Shown here one piece after another: positions 31,583 to 41,386 of a stretch of DNA of 64,000 nucleotides. Under the pieces are notes generated by a model, which was given only the letters and a program-made list of their open reading frames with translations, did no database searches and had not been told where the DNA came from. Source of the stretch: Entoloma clypeatum (taxonomy: Eukaryota > Basidiomycota > Agaricomycetes > Agaricales > Entolomataceae); NCBI GenBank assembly GCA_963565915.1, contig OY751485.1:5766001-5830000 (forward strand). Reading direction: 5' to 3'. The translations under genes were made by a program, and so were the position numbers. Within the stretch, counting starts at the first letter, position 1, and the number at the start of each line of letters is the position of its first letter.

Positions 31583-32442
31583 GACCCTTCGGGAAAATCC
31601 TTCTCGTCGGCTTCTAAGATTGTGGTTTCATCATTCTCGGCATCTTCCTCAGACACCTTCCTAACCCTTCCGGAGTTCTTCTTCGGCTTGCGGCAGTTGC
31701 GCGCGATATGGCCTTCTTGGTCACAGTTGAAACACTTGCGACCATCTTTCTTCTTTGGAGCGCTACAGTCTTTAGCCAGATGACCGAAGCGTTGACAGTT
31801 GGAGCAACGGGCTACTCCTGCTTTGTCGATCTCCATGGCCTTGCCCTGACCACCATAAGTGGTACCCGATCCAGTGCGCATGTCGCCGCCGCCTCGAATG
31901 ACCAGGGCGTGTCCTTCCATCTGTCGTCCCTTGTTTCGGATCTCCTTTGCGTAATCGGTGTATGTCTTGCCATCGCTAGCCACTTGTTCAGAGATTCTGC
32001 GGTTGACGTTTTTCTCTAGGATGTATTTCCCAGTTTCTTCGCCAAGGTTTGACAGTCCCAAGAGTTCTTCAAATTCATCCAAAAATTCATCAACAGTGCG
32101 TTTCTCTTGTTTCAGGACTTTGAGTCTCGCTTTGGCAGCGACCGACTTGTTGGCGATGGAGAATCGTGTGGTGATATCATCGGAAAAACCTAGCCAGATG
32201 ATGTTCTCATTGTCAGCGGTAAGAGCGTCTAACTTGTTACTGGCCCAGTGTCTGCCGGACCCTTCCATCATGCGGGATAGTACCGCAAGAATCTTCTGAT
32301 CGTCTGTGAGGCTCTTTTGGAACCTGATGTATAGTTTGGTGGCTTTCCACCACTCGTCAAAGGTGTATCTGTCCTTGAACATCCCAGGATCCTTGATGAT
32401 CTTGGATGTATCCATTGTTTGTACAGCTGGAGCTTCTGCCAT
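31576..32442 (-). CDS. Gypsy-B2 gag, intact
   Basis: 288 codons from ATG 32,442 (MAEAPAVQTMD) to TAA. It has the capsid-like region and two CCHC knuckles (CSNCQRFGHLAKDC and CFNCDQEGHIARNC). At the two codons where B1 gag has TGA (5868 and 16,821) B2 has CGA (Arg), and its frame is uninterrupted. This is the only intact Gypsy-B structural gene in the window and the best reference for gag of this family. Confidence 0.9.
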   Translation of the reverse strand: MAEAPAVQTMDTSKIIKDPGMFKDRYTFDEWWKATKLYIRFQKSLTDDQKILAVLSRMMEGSGRHWASNKLDALTADNENIIWLGFSDDITTRFSIANKSVAAKARLKVLKQEKRTVDEFLDEFEELLGLSNLGEETGKYILEKNVNRRISEQVASDGKTYTDYAKEIRNKGRQMEGHALVIRGGGDMRTGSGTTYGGQGKAMEIDKAGVARCSNCQRFGHLAKDCSAPKKKDGRKCFNCDQEGHIARNCRKPKKNSGRVRKVSEEDAENDETTILEADEKDFPEGSD

Positions 32443-33025
32443 GTTTAGAGTCTGCGGAGGAGAAGAGGAGTTGGGTTGTTGGGATGAAGATGGGGTTCGG
32501 GATACAGGTAAGGATTGAAAATGAGTCCCTGTTCTAGGCGTCTGTTCGATATCTGATTGCGCGGAGTCAAAAGTAAATTCGTCAGGGGACTCATCGGCGG
32601 AATCGGTGGCAAAACGTTCAGAGTATTTCCTCTGTAAATCTCTAAGGAATCTCTGTTCCTGCGCGTCTGTTGGTCTCGAGAAGGGGTCAAGTCTCTCGTT
32701 TCGTGCCCAGCGGTTGTACTCGGTCTGTTGTTCTTCGATGGTGAAGTGGGCGTAGATCTGCTGCTTCGAGTAAGACGTGATGATGTGGCTCTGGGACGTC
32801 TCGATGTGAGCGTCCTAATCAATCTTCTGATAACGGTTGTCTGGACACCGATAAACTCTCTGATCTCTGTGATCCGACCTGTCTGAGGTCCTTCTTGAAC
32901 GCGAAAGCTTTCGAGTTCGTTCTGTCGGGCATTGTAACACGCGATCTGGTGTTGCTGAGCAAGATGGATGCTCTCTGCTATCTCGCCGTGGGGGCGATGC
33001 TCGTCATTGTCTAGTTCTTTGTCAA
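32443..33025 (-). other. Gypsy-B2 leader, inner part
   Basis: Corresponds to B1 5,010-5,590. The same two overlapping frames (EIRR-LIRTL and IETSQSHIITS) are present with the same one-frame jump. It is cut at 33,026-33,030 by the Copia-3 insertion and resumes at 38,391-38,580. Confidence 0.6.
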
Positions 33026-33030
33026 GCACC

Positions 33031-33339
33031 TGTTGGAGTTCCACCTGGGCGCTAGCCACAGGTGTACTGAGCAACATAGCTACAGTGGAAGTACTCTACG
33101 ATACTGCTATGGTCACTTACATGGTTTGGAGGGGGTAAGGCTAGTGAGAGCGGTTGAGGCTGGTGAGAGCGATGGAGCTGGTTAAGAGTCAAGAGACAAC
33201 TTATTGATATTGACAGTTTCCTGGTCTTATATACTGTACTACTGTTTGTACCAACCAAACAAGTATGTAATCGAAGATGTCTAAGGTCACGTGATATAAT
33301 CTAATCTAATCTAATCTATGTGATGGAAAAGTTTCAACA
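33031..33339 (-). repeat. Copia-3 3' LTR
   Basis: 309 bp, TGTTGGAG to TTTCAACA, with four TAATC pentamers near the inner end and TATATAC/GTATATAAG-like sequence. It is adjacent to the C-run polypurine complement at 33,340. It closely matches the partner at 38,077. Confidence 0.92.
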
Positions 33340-33408
33340 CCCCCCCATATTTAGTACATACTTCTAAATACATCTTACTTTTTTCCCATATAGGTACTCT
33401 TTTTTCGC

Positions 33409-34132
33409 CTAGTTTTTGAGTAGTCCGAAGTACGGGATAAACTTGCTAAAGAGGATTTTCCCCAGATTCTTAGTTAAAAGGTCTGCAGGGTTATTCACTC
33501 CTTCGATGAATTCGACCGTAATAATTCCTTCAGATACTTTTTCTCTGACGAAGTGGAATCGCACATCGATGTGCTTGGATCGCTTCTCAGTTACAGGATT
33601 GGATGCGATAAAGACGGAGCCATTGTTATCTCCATAGATCGGAACCGATCCGATCTGCATTCCAAGTTCGGCAAGCATGCTTCTAAGCCATGTTACTGCG
33701 CGACTGCAATCTGATAGCGCCATGTATTCTGCTTCTGTGGAAGAGAGGGCAATGGTTTTTTGTGCTGATGAAACCCATGTTATTGCTCCAGACGCCAGCG
33801 ATATGAAGTAACCAGTGGTGGATTTCCTGGTGTTTTCGTCTGATGCCCAATCGGAGTCTGTGAAGGCATAGATCCCTTTCCCAGAGTCACCATTGTACAT
33901 GATTGCATAATCTTTTGTTGCCTTCAAATACCTGCAAATATCCCTAGCCACTTCTAAATGGCATTTGGTAGGGTTTGCATTATGCCCAATCGGAGTCTGT
34001 GAAGGCGTAGATCCCTTTCCCAGAGTCACCATCATACATGATTGCATAATCTTTTGTTGCCTTCAAATACCTGCAAATATCCCTAGCCACTTCTAAATGG
34101 TGTTTGTCCGATCCATTTTTTCAAGATCAGAA
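33409..34132 (-). pseudogene. Copia-3 RNase H with RT deletion and tandem duplication
   Basis: RNase H (TDSDWASDENTRKST to FGLLKN) is open from about 34,047 to 33,409. Directly upstream, a segment of about 120 bp coding LEVARDICRYLKATKDYAI through GIYAFTDSDWA is present twice (about 33,844-33,962 and 33,980-34,100). The sequence then joins straight to the integrase tail (DLEKMDRT). Everything between, including the whole polymerase with YVDD, is deleted. The element could only have moved with help. Confidence 0.88.
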
Positions 34133-35187
34133 GCAGGGGTGTCTTCCCCATAGATGCTGTCTGGCATTCTGCGAACTCATCGTTCCCTGATCGGTCGATC
34201 TGGTACTTGTTCGGGTTCCGGAGTGGGTACTCGCGGTTCATCGTCGGGCTCGCTAGACGGCAAGTCATCGTCTGATTCAGGGTGATCCTGTCCAGTGGGA
34301 ACAGGGTCGTGAGGTTTTTTGTAATGGCTGTCATTGTCATCGTTTCCGGGGATGAGGTCCTCAAACTCATCAGCCGGTTCTGGGTTTTCCATTTCTGGAT
34401 GGTTTTCTGGCAAAGGGTCGATGTAGCATCTAGGGTACTTGCTTTCATCAAAGATAGCTTTCCCACCCATGAAAATTGTATTAGTCTCAGGATCCATAAA
34501 ACAGTATCCTTTGACCCCTGGCTTTGATCCGAGATAAATCATCAATCGAGATCTAGACTCCAGGGAATTTCTACATTTTTCTTTTGGAATATACACATAT
34601 GCCTGACATCCGAAGACTCTGATGCTTGACATATCGGGGATCTCATTGGTCACCCTGAAGTAAGGGGTATCCCATTCGAGATGCTGCATGGGGGTTCTGT
34701 TGTAGAGAAAAGCTGCATGTTCCAAACAGAATTCCCACCACATAGGGGTTAAGCACGCATCGAAGCGCAAGGCTTGAGATTTCTCCCACAGGGTTCGATT
34801 TATCCGTTCTGCTCTACCGTTCTGCTGGTGCTGATACGGGAGCGTGACGTCGACCAGAATTCCATGGTCGGCAAGTACATCCTTGTATTCGTTAAATTCT
34901 CCACCTCCATCAACTCGCCATTTCTTAGGGGTGGCGGCGAATTGATTCTGGATCATCGCAAGGAATTGTCGTAGTGCCGTGATGGCATCTGACTTTTTCC
35001 TAAGCAAGACGACCCAGACGTGGGATGAACAGTCGTCCAAAAATGTAAGGAAATATTTATATTTGTGGTATGATGCCGTGGATATCTGTTTGAGATCGGA
35101 ATGGATCAGATCAAAGTTTTGGTTGCCCTTGTCATCGAATTGGGATATGACTGATTCGGCATTTTCCCTTTGAGGCAACCTGTGCAA
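34133..35187 (-). pseudogene. Copia-3 integrase
   Basis: It includes LIHSDLKQIS, LDDCSSHVWV, RVDGGGEFNEYKDV and QNGRAERINRTLWE, and ends in the acidic/Pro tail. A TGA lies at 34,177-34,179 after PIRER. A 1-nt deletion near 35,110 relative to Copia-1 separates it from the protease frame. Confidence 0.85.
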
Positions 35188-35975
35188 CTTTCCTGTGATT
35201 TCTCATGTACTAGTGTTTCAGGTACCCCTTTGGTACTGGTGGGAATCTTTCGGAGTGCTTGATCATCTGGGTGACCAAGGCGCTTGTGCCATGTTTCGAC
35301 AGTGATTTCGTTTGAGATCGCATGGATCTGGTCATAGCGTATTTCAGTGTCTAACCAGTAAATGGTTTGTCCAAGGATGTGGGGCGAAAACTGGATTTTG
35401 CTCAGCCCTTTGGAGATGTTGATCTCTCCACGAGTCCTGTCTACTTTGTAACCATGGTTAAGAATGACGCCTAGGGACAATAGGCGTGTGTCCATGTCCG
35501 GGATGTACAACACCGGTCTGAGAAGATGGGTTTTAACTTCCCCATTTAGGGTGTGCCATACTGGAACGGCCCCAACTCCGAGTATTTCCAGTTTCTTCCC
35601 TTTAGCTGCAGTTTGGACGAATCGCTTGACCGTAAGAGGTCTATAATATGTGAAGTCCTTAAACTCATAGGTGAAGTGTAAAGAGGCACCAGAATCTAAT
35701 ATCCATTGCGCGCGTTCTTTTTCCTTACAATGTGTACAAGAAGCAAAGTGTTTGATATATTTTTTATGTAGATCACTGCTAAAGTGATCTACGCATTCTG
35801 TACTGGTACTGGCTATTATATCATACGTCTGTTGAGAGGTATTGTTAGCTTTCCGCAATTGGTAAGGTTTAAGAAAGGGTTTCGACGAACCGTCAAGTTC
35901 TATCTCGTCCTCAAACACATCCGGCCCCATCTGTTCCTGGTCGATGTCCATCATCTTCAGCCATTCTTCTATCAA
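35106..35975 (-). pseudogene. Copia-3 protease and pre-integrase domain
   Basis: WILDSGASLHFTYEF gives the protease active site. TWHKRLGHPDDQALRK and CTGCLKGKM form the pre-integrase His/Cys motif. The CGA in QALRK (about 35,245) corresponds to the TGA at 7881 in Copia-1. The frame ends early by a 1-nt deletion after MTRATKT. Confidence 0.85.
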
Positions 35976-36074
35976 CGGGGCTACGCGACGCTGTTTAGCC
36001 GGCCTTTCGTCAGTGTCAGGAATGATGGTATCTAGGATACGAAGGTTCGATCCAGAGGGTTGTGCGCCGATCTC

Positions 36075-37746
36075 TCAGGCGAGCTTTCGCACCCTTTCGT
36101 TCTTTTTCCACACTGACGGCTTTCCAGAAGGAAGCCCAGTGTACTGGGAAGGAGGAGGGTTCATGCGTTGCAGGAGCGACTGCATTTTCTCCGACTCAGG
36201 CTGCATGGTACTTGTAGTTTTCCCGCGGCCCGTTATAGTGGTGAAGGCAGGTGCATGATGAGGAGGGAGAGAGCAAGGAGCACGTTGACGGGGAGGAAGG
36301 GGACAAGGAGCAGGACGACGAGGGATGTGCTCAATGGCTGGTGCGATGAATTCGACCATCTCCTCGGCGTGGTTGGAGTCGTTGTCGGCGTTGTTGGCAC
36401 GTTTCTTCTGGTTGCGCCAGCATCCTTTTCCCTTCTTCTTTTCAGAAGGGGTACTCGGGTCGGTCGAGTTAGGCTGCTCGTCAGCATTGTGTTATGGTTG
36501 ACAAACCCATGCGATGCTTAGGCAGAGAGGCTTAAGTAGCAAAGGCGGATACCAAGTTGATTGCTAGATCTGGGGAATACATGCAATGTATGTACCCTAT
36601 ATATACTAGAAGGTCGAGTCATCTAGATGACTCTAGAGCGGTTCCGGTCTGACTCCAGAAGCGGACCCGGAGTAGGTGTCTATGGTAACTGCTGCGGCGT
36701 GAGTCAGAGTATCTAAGTATAGTCCAATAAGTAACACGATGTCAAGGATGTGTGAGAGTAACCATCTAGATATGGTAACGATGACCATACTGTAGTGAGT
36801 AAGCGGAGGCCGGGGCCCGAATGATGTAAAAGTGAATAGTAAGCATGAAACCAATAGATAAGATGAAACTGGCCATTAATCAGATAAGGCCTCTATGTCT
36901 TGTATCTTGTCTGAGCGATCAATGCCATGGATAGCGAATCCATAACACATTGTTCCGTGAGGTACTCAGCGCTGCTTGCTTTTCCCATTTGGGGTCTTGC
37001 CCCTTTCGCTTTGTCCCGGAGATTTTCCGGGCCTGCTCGTTGGACGCACAAGTAGACCCAATCGCATACTTTCGCCGGTACTCAGAGACGATGCTGTCGG
37101 TGACGGCCTGCCATGTGAAGTCGTCGGCGTCGTAGACCTGGAAGAGGGCGGTGGAGAGGGACGACCAAGCGTCAGGAATGGCACTTGCCAGGATCATAGC
37201 TTGCATCAGATCAGGCATGACGAACTTTGCGTCGCTGAGGCGAGCGAAGAGTGACCCGAGGCGCTCGATTTCTGGTACGGGGTCGCGACCCGAGAACTTG
37301 AAGGAGGCAGCGGCCTTGAAGTCGCCGAATATGGTGGCGGGGGAGATCTTCGAGTATGTGTCCTTCAATGACGTCCAAGCTTCTTTTGAGATTGCGGCGT
37401 CCTTGATGTGCCTCCTGATTGCTTCAGAGACTTTGAGACGGATGGAAACCAGAGCCATGTCGTCGTCTCTAATCCAGGTCTTCCTTTCCTTGTGGAAGGT
37501 GGGTTGGTCGACGGTGATAGTGACCACGGGAGGTTGAGTCGCAGGTGTCGCAGATGTCGAGGTGGCGGAGGCAGGGGTGGAGACCGTGACCGTAAAGTCC
37601 TTGATGTCGGGGCACTCAATGTCACCGGATACAAGGCGCCAGACTCCTTGATGGAGAAGGTATGATTTCATTTTTTCGGCCCAACTCAGGTAATCGATGC
37701 CATCGAAAATGGCGATGGAGTCGAGGGCGGAGCGAGAGGTAGACAT
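36075..37746 (-). pseudogene. Copia-3 gag, split by a solo LTR
   Basis: It starts at ATG 37,746 (MSTSRSALDSIAIFDG) with the complete UBN2-type N-terminus that Copia-1 lacks, is interrupted at 36,490-36,947, and resumes with PNSTDPS and KKGKG to a TGA at 36,075-36,077. That TGA aligns with CGA in Copia-1 (LAREIG), while five codons earlier Copia-3 has CGA where Copia-1 has TGA. Confidence 0.88.
36490..36947 (-). repeat. Solo LTR of a further Gypsy family inside Copia-3 gag
   Basis: A 458-bp insertion, TGTTATGG to CCATAACA, flanked by CATTG on both sides (36,485-36,489 and 36,948-36,952). The minus strand has a TATATATAGGG box followed by AGATCTAGCAATCAAC. That is close to the Gypsy-B transcript start AGATTTAGCAATCAC, so this is a related but distinct self-priming-type family. 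No internal region is present. Confidence 0.88.
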
Positions 37747-38061
37747 TTTTAATGAATCTAAAAGGAGTTTTCCCAATCAGTGATGTTCTTTTTATGAATT
37801 TGATTTTTAGAGGGAATAGCGGTTGTGGGAAAAACCCTTTTTGTCAGAAGTGTGTGAGGTATGATCGACGTTTCCACATGATGTGTACTAAGTCAATCCC
37901 CTTAGGGACGCTTCATGACAGGTACTTGTCGTAATGACGTTCCCAGGTTCATGTGTGAAGAAGTAAGACTCAGAACCCAGATCCTTCGATCGGTTCTTTG
38001 CCAACCAGGGTAGAGTGGGCAGGTACTCGCTGTTGCCAGCGTTCCCAAGTCCCTCTGCTAT

Positions 38062-38076
38062 CCGGGGCCCATAACC
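38062..38076 (-). other. Copia-3 primer-binding site
   Basis: Immediately inside the 5' LTR, the minus strand reads GGTTATGGGCCCCGG, as in Copia-2 (15,588-15,602). It is complementary to the initiator tRNA-Met anticodon arm. The leader between it and gag (37,747-38,061) has no ORF. Confidence 0.62.
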
Positions 38077-38385
38077 TGTTGAAGTTCCACCTGGGCGCTA
38101 GCCACAGGTGTACTGAGCAACATAGCTACAGTGGAAGTACTCTACGATACCGCTATGGTCACTTACATGGTTTGGAGGGGGTAAGGCTAGTGAGAGCGGT
38201 TGAGGCTGGTGAGAGCGATGGAGCTGGTTAAGAGTCAAGAGACAACTTATTGATATTGACAGTTTCCTGGTCTTATATACTGTACTACTGTTTGTACCAA
38301 CCAAACAAGTATGTAATCGAAGATGTCTAAGGTCACATGATATAATCTAATCTAATCTAATCTACATGATGGAAAAGTTTCAACA
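38077..38385 (-). repeat. Copia-3 5' LTR
   Basis: 309 bp, followed by GCACC of the B2 leader. It is nearly identical to the 3' LTR at 33,031, so the insertion is relatively recent within the nest. Confidence 0.92.
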
Positions 38386-38580
38386 GCACCTGCTGTAGGA
38401 TGCAACGGATCTCCGATTCGATGTACTGCTGGATGAGTGTAAAATTGATACTGTCTCGAGGACTTAGCTCCTCCTGTCGGGCTTCTGGCGTGCTGAATGG
38501 GTTACTGGTGAAGTCTCCAAAGAAGCGTGACGTCTTGACTCGTCTGGTAGTTGCTCTCTTCGCTCTGGGCGAACCTAACG

Positions 38581-38593
38581 AGATTTAGCAACT
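38581..38593 (-). other. Gypsy-B2 self-priming site
   Basis: The plus strand AGATTTAGCAA at 38,581-38,591 is the complement of TTGCTAAATCT, two bases inside the 5' LTR. The matching transcript start (plus-strand TTGCTAAATCT) is at 38,667-38,677 in the LTR. This reproduces the B1 arrangement. Confidence 0.75.
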
Positions 38594-38995
38594 TGTTATG
38601 CTTAACAAACTGTTCCAAGGTTTGGGCAGAGTATGCAGGAAAGTGGAAAGGCGAAGAGCAAAGTGATTGCTAAATCTAAGGAATCTACTATAGTACAAGA
38701 GGTTTATATAGGTACTGACTATAGGCGGTAGCGGATGAGTCAGTACTGCGGAAGGCAGTGCGCATGAGTAAGGCGACTGCAGAAGGCTATGTACAGTGAG
38801 TAAGCTGACTGCGGAAAGCGAGTCAGCGTGGGAGCGAAGTATACTAAAGGGGATGACGAAGTAATGTAATGAGTCAGACTGGAAATCAAAGGTTGCGAAA
38901 GTAGACATTAGACATAGTAAGCTCGTAAGAGGGTGCTGAGTCGGGCTGATAAGTAAAAGATATGATGTGGTCCTCATACCGTAGAGTCCGTAACA
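38594..38995 (-). repeat. Gypsy-B2 5' LTR
   Basis: 402 bp with the GGATG duplication outside (38,996-39,000). It shares CCCAAACC, GGAACAG and TGTTACGG variants with the B1 5' LTR rather than with its own 3' LTR. Confidence 0.93.
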
Positions 38996-39000
38996 GGATG

Positions 39001-39540
39001 GGAGACAAGGTGGGGCATATGGAGACCCACAGCTTTTCTGTACCCCCCCCCCCACACACACCCATTACTATGCAGAAATAATTATAATATATTTTATGAT
39101 CTCATATGTTTGGAATAACATGAGTCCTACAAGAACGACTCGGAGGATGGGATCGAGATTGGGAAGGAATATAAATAACTATGCTGACAAATTAAAAAGG
39201 GAATGCTGCATGCCGCCTCCCGATTGAGGGCCTAGTCCTAGCACCACATGTTGGGAGGCCAGGATATATTGAGGGTCTCAATATATCACCATCTGTAAGT
39301 AGCACTCACCATGTGTCATGCCTGACCTGTAACCACAGAGTTCAATATATTCCACCTACTGACTAGGTTGTATCCTCAGTTTGCGATAGTGAACTAAGGG
39401 AGAGTAGAAGTACCTAGATATATACTAAGGTAGGATAAGTTAGAAGAAAAGTTTGCTATGTGAAACGCCCCATACATAAATATGAATGTAAGTAAAAATA
39501 GTTACCACGATCGCGCGTCGAACGCGCGACCGCAACGCGT
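39001..39540. other. Spacer with possible LTR-like remnant
   Basis: It contains a C-run followed by CACACACACCC (39,044-39,063). From about 39,249 a stretch begins TGTTGGGAGGCCAGG with two near-palindromic ATATATTGAGA/TCAATATAT motifs. The latter looks like the start of an LTR, but no matching end or dupl‑ication was found. No gene is seen. Confidence 0.35.
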
Positions 39541-39579
39541 CGAGTATCGAATATCCTCGACAAGGACACCGTGGGGCGC

Positions 39580-39907
39580 AGGTGGGGGCCGTTGGGCATG
39601 ACAGGAGGGTGTTGGCCCCCGGGGGCGAGAGGCAGCGGTAAGGCATGAGACAAGGTAGTTGGGAGCGAGAGGAGGCTGTTGGGGGTGAGAGGAGACTGTT
39701 GGGGGCCGTTGGGCATGAAAGGGGGCCGTTGCGGGAGAGGCAGCCGCAGGGCACGAGCCGAGGACGAGGAAAGGACACTGGCCACGAGAGGAGGCCGTGG
39801 GGTGCGAGTGGAGGCCATGGGGCGCTGGATACGAGAGGCGGCCGTTGGATACGAGAGGCGGCCGTTGGATACGAGAGGCGGCCGTTGGATACGAGAGGCG
39901 GCCGTTT
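39580..39907. repeat. Degenerate minisatellite, block 2, with 20-bp tandem repeat
   Basis: The units resemble GGGGGCCGTTGGGCATGA, the reverse complement of the block at 26,163. From 39,825 to 39,907 a 20-bp unit, GCCGTTGGATACGAGAGGCG, is repeated almost perfectly 3.8 times, so the array expanded recently there. Open frames through it are low-complexity artefacts. Confidence 0.8.
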
Positions 39908-40293
39908 GGAAAGAGTCAAGCGAGGCAGCATCGTTAAATCCTGGAGGGGCCGCGTCCACTAGGCGGAAGTCCAGAGCGCAGCACGGACAAGCGAAACCGG
40001 CTAAATCAAATTTCAACTCAGCATACCGGACCGGAAGAAAGTCGAGCACGATAGATTAAAAATCCGCGGGGCTCGAGGTAGGGAGGTCTGGTTCACAGAG
40101 GGATCCGAGGTGAAGGGCAGGACGAAACGGCGTGGGCTGTGAGGAAACTGTGGTGAGACGGATGACGGGGCTTACGAGTCGACGGGTCATTAGCCCGGGT
40201 AGTAGAATACTATAAGGACATTGGGGCGTTCGTGACCTTCAGCCAACCTTCAGCCCAGTGATCATTATCCAACTCTTAGTCAACACTCTCACC

Positions 40294-40634
40294 ATGCGCT
40301 TTCTCCTCTTTGCCATCGCTCTCTGCATTGGGGGCGGCTTTGCATTCAGGCTCCCATTGGAAGTCCGCACATGTGTGGAAGCAGGTGACAAGTGCCAGGA
40401 CCACATACATGCCACGTGCTGTGATGAAAAGCTGAAGTGTCTCGATGAGCATCACATAGGCGACTGGGTGAGTAATCCCATTCGAGTACAAGGCTTGCCA
40501 TGTCAAACTGAACACTTGAAAAACAACAACAGCATTGCTAGTTTCAATACAGGAAGCTGAAAAACTGACTTACATCAATCTTCTATGACAAGTCGTGCTG
40601 TTCTTGCACCTATGGAGAAACAAAAAGGCACTGA
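40294..40634 (+). CDS. Small secreted cysteine-rich protein (two exons)
   Basis: Exon 1 is 40,294-40,467 and exon 2 is 40,593-40,634, separated by a 125-nt intron (GTGAGT donor, CTGAC branch-like motif, acceptor ...GACAAG). The protein is about 71 residues: a signal peptide (MRFLLFAIALCIGGGFAF) and a mature part with eight Cys (TCVEAGDKC, ATCCDEKLKC, then SCCSC in exon 2). Paired Cys and short loops suggest a disulfide-rich fold. Spacing is not that of a hydrophobin. If the upstream CAG at 40,550-40,552 is used instead, the last three Cys are lost. A TATAAGG motif lies at about 40,210. No family is recognised; an effector-like or defensive role is only a guess. Confidence 0.6.
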
Positions 40635-41386
40635 TCAGGATGTGATTGGTAAGAGGGGTTTCGGAATATTGAGTTAGCTCTCCAGACTGTCATTTTGCAT
40701 AACACGCACATATTGAATCGCACGCGAGCCTTGTCACGGTCATACACATGTCCACGTACACCATGTTCCCGTCGCGCGCACACACTTTGGCATCTGGGTA
40801 AAATCCTACTGCTCTGTTTCGTCCTTGACATTGGTGGGGAATGATCAATGACTGACCAAGGTTATTTCATCGAATATGTCAAAGTGAAGGAATTGATAGA
40901 ACACTCATCTTGGACGAGTTTTCCCGTTCAAAGCGGTCCTTGCAGTTGATTGTCAAGGACACGCCAATGGACGGGGAAGCAACTTTGATTGCATTTGATC
41001 ACGCGTCCATATGCAGGAACATGTCGAGAAGTTAGAACAGTGTCAATCTTTTCAGCATTCAGCATCTCCTTCTAGATTTCCTCTTTAATTCCATACATAC
41101 CTCGTGGTTCAGGATGGGTTCTGGACAGGCAGTTGACCATGCTAAGAGCTTATCAATAAGCAAGACCTGCGCTTTCGTTGCGCTTGGATGAGTATAAACC
41201 TGATATTAGCGGAACAATGAAGTGACAACTAAAGTAATGTGGCTATGCCAAGGTATATTATATGTATTCGAACGATGCAACATGACCTAAACCCAACTAC
41301 ATCAGGAACGGCGTTCTCGAACGAAATGTATATCACATACACGTTATCGCCTCTCCCTCCCCCTTCCGCACCTTCCGCGCCTTCCC
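40635..41386. other. Intergenic region
   Basis: About 750 bp between the secreted-protein gene and the 3' end of the SEC2-like gene. Only short frames are present; no repeat or RNA gene is recognised. Confidence 0.5.

Larger units (their letters stand above)
33031..38385 (-). mobile_element. Copia-3: Ty1/Copia element inside Gypsy-B2
   Basis: LTRs lie at 33,031-33,339 and 38,077-38,385, and GCACC duplications at 33,026-33,030 and 38,386-38,390. It encodes gag, protease, integrase and RNase H, but the whole RT is missing. It carries a solo LTR inside gag. Copia-1, -2 and -3 are one family at clearly different ages. Confidence 0.93.
26989..38995 (-). mobile_element. Gypsy-B2: second Gypsy-B copy with nested Copia-3
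   Basis: LTRs lie at 26,989-27,390 (3') and 38,594-38,995 (5'), and GGATG duplications at 26,984-26,988 and 38,996-39,000. Content and order match B1: primer site, leader, gag, pol, ORF3. Copia-3 lies in the leader (33,031-38,385). The 3' two thirds, about 27,000-31,790, is almost identical to B1 16,930-21,710 in inverted orientation. The left ends (gag and leader) are more diverged. Confidence 0.94.

Noticed and set aside
39440..40059. Long Pro/Arg-rich frames across the 39.5-40.0 kb region
   Set aside because: They translate the minisatellite; similar frames appear on both strands.
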